Below are positions 8,501 to 9,969 of a stretch of 9,969 nucleotides of DNA, piece by piece; position 1 is the first letter of the stretch; each line of letters starts with the position of its first letter. The translations under genes were made by a program, and so were the position numbers. Location: contig JAUUZB010000064.1 of NCBI GenBank assembly GCA_030590185.1, positions 1 through 9,969 on the forward strand. Reading direction: 5' to 3'. Source of the stretch: Deltaproteobacteria bacterium. Its GTDB lineage: Bacteria > Myxococcota > XYA12-FULL-58-9 > JAUUZB01. The notes below the pieces were generated by a model, which ran no database searches, was not told the DNA's origin, and saw nothing but the letters and a program-made list of their open reading frames with translations.

Positions 8501-9255
8501 CCGGCGGAGGCCTGCTCGAGGCTGAACAGCTCGGTGGCGCCGTCCGGTGGTTGACGCACAAAGCTCAGGCCCGAGTCGATGACCGGCGAGCCGTTCTCGG
8601 TGATCGTGATCGCTGGCGTCACCGCCACCTCGTTCAGCACCAGGCGCAATTCGCCAGTGGTGCCATAGGTGACCGCGGTGACGTCAGAGCGGGGGTTGCG
8701 CTCAAAGCCGTCTTGGCTCGCGTCGTCGTCATCGGGGATGAGCTGCAACAACGCCGCGACCACATCGGGGGCGGTGAAGTCCAAGGAGATCGACGCGCCG
8801 AGGGGCCCGCTGGTCTGGTTGCCTACGACATCTTCGGCGACGATGGTCAGGGGGTGAGCGCCCTCGCTTTCGTCACCGCTTGCGGTAAAGCGCGCCGTGT
8901 AGGTGACGCCATCGGCCGCCGCGGCGGGGTCCACCTCCAGCGACAGCACCCCGTCGGCGTCGATGAGGGCGATGTCGGGGGCGAGGCCCAGAGGCTCGCT
9001 CATTTCCACGGTGACGACAAAAGGCCCCAGCGGCTCGTCTGCGGTTGCCACCACGCTCGCCGCGACCACCGCCGGAGCCTGCAAGTCGGATTGATTCTCA
9101 GCGACGCAGGCGCTGGTGCTGCTGTTGCAGCGATATCCCTCGGGGCACTCCGTGTCCGTGACGCACTGAACATCGACCCCCGTCGGCAGGTCGAGGTGGA
9201 CGGTGCACGATGCCAGCAACAGCGCTGCTGTCGCGGTCGATGACGATAGTTTCAT
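5524..9255 (-). CDS. Large secreted lipoprotein with Ig-like domains and kelch-type beta-propeller repeats
   Basis: Protein of 1,243 residues, probably exported and lipid-anchored on the cell envelope; its biological role is not recognisable. The ATG at 9255 is preferred over an upstream in-frame ATG at 9306 because it has AGGGGA six bases before it and gives a clean type II signal: MKLSSSTATAALLLASC with lipobox LASC and Cys17 as the lipidation site. Next comes a small Cys motif (Cys31, 37, 43, 50; includes CPEGYRC) common after the lipobox in myxobacterial lipoproteins. About 60-395 looks like three Ig-like beta-sandwich domains (TFTAPD-type boundaries, repeated DxxGN motifs). About 474-1107 contains some eleven kelch-like blades of the form aYDxxRxxxxxFGG...WxWDGxxW, several followed by short Cys-Cys loops. 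The last 130 residues form an unrecognised beta-rich domain. Kelch propellers usually bind proteins or glycans. The predicted protein is high in Asp, Gly and Trp. It appears monocistronic or at the head of a unit with the FAD gene. Confidence 0.9.
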   Translation of the reverse strand: MKLSSSTATAALLLASCTVHLDLPTGVDVQCVTDTECPEGYRCNSSTSACVAENQSDLQAPAVVAASVVATADEPLGPFVVTVEMSEPLGLAPDIALIDADGVLSLEVDPAAAADGVTYTARFTASGDESEGAHPLTIVAEDVVGNQTSGPLGASISLDFTAPDVVAALLQLIPDDDDASQDGFERNPRSDVTAVTYGTTGELRLVLNEVAVTPAITITENGSPVIDSGLSFVRQPPDGATELFSLEQASAGSLRDGIYGLRTDLRDAVGNLRADVDLGVSIEVDTTAPEPPAVADAPGAPALVTYNRAPWGAVGSPDPAFSLEGEVGATAPGALIIIYADRAATTELARLVATDEGEFFAPLPIGDLSELYAVAVDGAGNRSDDDPSTAAIDASLVERVRWSATLLGKLPGSNFGNPNSFEERPAFQLEAEPLVVPSPLVSGLNLALGSPETTASAGTWRKPQGVTQLGWASSGVAFHGARGLVLRFGGHNWVGESTAEPTGVRVLDGLGWYELPDSDPDADGAPRPRGVPQIVYDGARAQLVLAPSGTTTWVHDGFTWRAVLQPSLLEAPGSGGVLIAHQHERTVILARADGTWIFDGVLWTRADQSGCSEALPSPMGALEGVYQVARREALLLDGQSMWVWRDGCWESAGCAVSPCTQQPASRSGFALAYDTDREVVILHGGFADIAGEAFGFVDTWEWDGEDWRCDQTVSGCDPSLYACAEIAGVEQDYLSLCNQTRAHPAYLATVPPDPGNDPMPLPDLPHVAGGGSMVYDPDAQRTLLFGDASTFDTAPRDLDARQWHWDGSAWTELPRQQEYPLPKGTPLMARHPPSNSVMAFGSRDDSSVHDQTWVYDGQRWQLRCTGGCLRPTVTAGTEASLAYDEGTGRVVYFGGDGTPTTWEWDPLRPGSASEWEQVCPAAGCSLQPPWNSVGGAYSPDHSGVVWIGPRDAADGDRNSVWVWSAGQWSRLCEGGTCGDPAPQLFAISPVVWDPIAPGIVVADLSSTWVLTAGAWVQRESPGSGALVTDGSREAVVAIHSYSPIALLPATGPWASQQLLGPRPLSTTDVGVAFHAGLERLIVFGGGYSMVIEDMVFPMTSGETWELDVGAKRAPAHIFGAAFEAARAPATDLRAIEVQWRGTAHGYDAGGSVEGARLMIWHYDHWRATNAVATPDAGGWELVWRSDADPAWAEHTSADLRRLLVGFGRVVHAAVLPSEPNGPGAGIAEITTEEMQVSVVYDGG
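5527..5922 (-). other. Unrecognised C-terminal beta-rich domain of the lipoprotein
   Basis: The last 132 residues follow the final kelch blade. They contain alternating hydrophobic strands (AIEVQWRG, ARLMIWHYDHW, WELVWRSD, VVHAAVLPSE, MQVSVVYDGG) and no cysteines. The pattern suggests a jelly-roll or similar beta-sandwich, possibly a ligand-binding end cap. I do not recognise the family. Confidence 0.45.
5935..7836 (-). repeat. Kelch-like blade repeats within the lipoprotein gene
   Basis: About eleven diverged repeats of roughly 40-65 residues. Each has a hydrophobic strand after Tyr-Asp or similar (e.g. VYDPDAQRTLLFGD, AYDEGTGRVVYFGG, AFHAGLERLIVFGG), a variable loop, then a Trp-x-Trp/Tyr-Asp-Gly-x-x-Trp strand (e.g. 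WHWDGSAWTEL, WVYDGQRWQL, WEWDGEDW). Between blades, short loops carry paired cysteines (RCTGGCL, VCPAAGCS, LCEGGTCG). Eleven blades could make two propellers of five to six blades or one six/seven-blade propeller plus a partial one. The repeats are protein-level only; the DNA is not a tandem repeat. Confidence 0.75.
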
Positions 9256-9261
9256 GGCGGG

Positions 9262-9267
9262 TCCCCT
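9262..9267 (-). promoter_or_regulatory. Ribosome binding site of the lipoprotein gene
   Basis: AGGGGA lies six bases before the ATG at 9255. It decides this start over the in-frame ATG at 9306, which would place 17 extra residues, several of them arginine and including a Cys, before the signal peptide. Confidence 0.65.
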
Positions 9268-9336
9268 GCTAACGCGTGCAGCGGCGCAGCGGAGCCGATC
9301 GGGCAACCGCGAGCGCTGAGCTGCAAATGCGCTCGA

Positions 9337-9365
9337 ATGCTACGCGGGCAGGTGCGACGAGGCAA
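9337..9365 (-). promoter_or_regulatory. Candidate sigma70-like promoter of the lipoprotein gene
   Basis: On the minus strand TTGCCT (9365-9360) and TAGCAT (9342-9337) are separated by the ideal 17 bases, each matching four of six consensus positions. The -10 ends about 80 bases before the lipoprotein ATG. It sits in the 132-base gap after the permease gene, in which I see no hairpin-plus-T-tract terminator. The match is suggestive only. Confidence 0.3.
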
Positions 9366-9387
9366 CCCGAGTTTGGCGTTCGGCGGG

Positions 9388-9969
9388 CTAGGATTGCCCC
9401 CCGGACCCCGGCTCCGCCTCGGACGCCCCGTACCCGGCGCGGCTCACCGCCTCCACCAACACCCCGGCGTCCAAGTTCTCCCCGCGCACCCAAACCCTGC
9501 CGTCACCGAGGTTGGGATCGGCCTGGTCCACGCCCTCGATCTCCTCGAGGGTACGCTTGACCCGCCCGACACAGTGCTCACAGGTCATGCCCTGCACCGC
9601 GAGGGCGACGCCCGCGCCAGGGCCCGCAGCCTCCGCTCCCGCAGCCGCCCCCCGGCGCCCAAACCAGGCCACGGCGCGCCGGGCGCTCAACATGACCAAC
9701 AACCCGACCAGTAAGATCGCCATGGCGATCGACCACACCCCGTCGCCATGCTCGTGGGCCATGATCGGCGCCACCGCGTCGGCGAGCACGAAGTCAAAGG
9801 TCATGCCGAGCACCATGCTCATGACCACCACCGTGCCGAGGTAGATCGCCAGCACCCGCCCGCCGAGACCCCGATACACCGCGCCGAGGGTGGCGATGTT
9901 GGTGGCCGGGCCGGCCATGAGAAAAACCAGGGCAGAGCCGAGGGGCATGCCCGCGGCGATCAGGGAGGC
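9388..9969 (-). CDS. Metal efflux-type permease (SO_0444/PF03773-like) with C-terminal HMA domain, 5' end beyond the window
   Basis: The open frame enters from the right edge and gives the last 193 residues. The start lies outside the window; the ATG at 9948 is internal because coding continues upstream (ASLIAAGMPLG...). The motif FLMAGPATNIATLGAV near the beginning matches the conserved PATN region of the predicted permease family PF03773, which includes the SO_0444 Cu/Zn efflux type. Two further membrane segments follow, at about 39-62 and 79-96 of this fragment, with a His-containing loop (AHEHGDG) between them. After an Ala/Gly-rich linker comes a heavy-metal-associated domain with GMTCEHC (Cys130 and Cys133 of the fragment) and a typical EEIEGV helix end. 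It probably exports copper or another soft metal across the inner membrane, with the HMA domain delivering or sensing the ion. The family assignment comes from the conserved motif and the HMA, and is moderately sure. Confidence 0.85.
   Translation of the reverse strand, partial: ASLIAAGMPLGSALVFLMAGPATNIATLGAVYRGLGGRVLAIYLGTVVVMSMVLGMTFDFVLADAVAPIMAHEHGDGVWSIAMAILLVGLLVMLSARRAVAWFGRRGAAAGAEAAGPGAGVALAVQGMTCEHCVGRVKRTLEEIEGVDQADPNLGDGRVWVRGENLDAGVLVEAVSRAGYGASEAEPGSGGQS

Noticed and set aside
9256..9306. Upstream ATG at 9306 as the lipoprotein start
   Set aside because: It would put 17 residues with several arginines and a Cys before a well-formed lipoprotein signal. The internal ATG at 9255 has a good Shine-Dalgarno.

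Overview
This 9,969-base window is GC-rich and almost fully coding, and every supported gene lies on the minus strand. Reading in the direction of transcription (right to left) the order is: the 3' end of a metal-type permease with a fused HMA domain; a large kelch-propeller lipoprotein; an FAD-dependent phytoene-desaturase/CrtISO/RetSat-like oxidoreductase; isoaspartyl dipeptidase (iadA); cyanophycinase (cphB); and the first 557 codons of cyanophycin synthetase (cphA), which runs off the left edge. No gap exceeds about 135 bases. I saw no tRNA, rRNA, CRISPR array, insertion sequence or integration signature.

Organism: high GC, long non-phototroph-style surface lipoproteins with a short Cys-rich motif after the lipobox, bacterial Ig-like domains and kelch blades with Cys-bearing loops are typical of Myxococcota and related deltaproteobacterial lineages. 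I infer a member of that group. This is a judgement of style, not a proof. Nothing in the window suggests a cyanobacterium.

Region 1-3693 is the functional core, a compact iadA-cphB-cphA operon for the nitrogen-reserve polymer cyanophycin (multi-L-arginyl-poly-L-aspartate). CphA builds the polymer from Asp and Arg using ATP. CphB cuts it into beta-Asp-Arg dipeptides. IadA splits these isoaspartyl dipeptides into free Asp and Arg. iadA and cphB overlap by 4 bases (ATGA), and cphB and cphA are 15 bases apart, so co-transcription and translational coupling are likely. IadA carries Glu where the E. coli enzyme has its metal-bridging carboxylated lysine.

Region 3789-5408 encodes the FAD enzyme, 95 bases upstream of iadA; its link to cyanophycin is unknown. 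Region 5524-9255 encodes the lipoprotein, probably exported and membrane-anchored. Region 9388-9969 encodes the end of the permease. These three do not obviously share a pathway with the cyanophycin genes.
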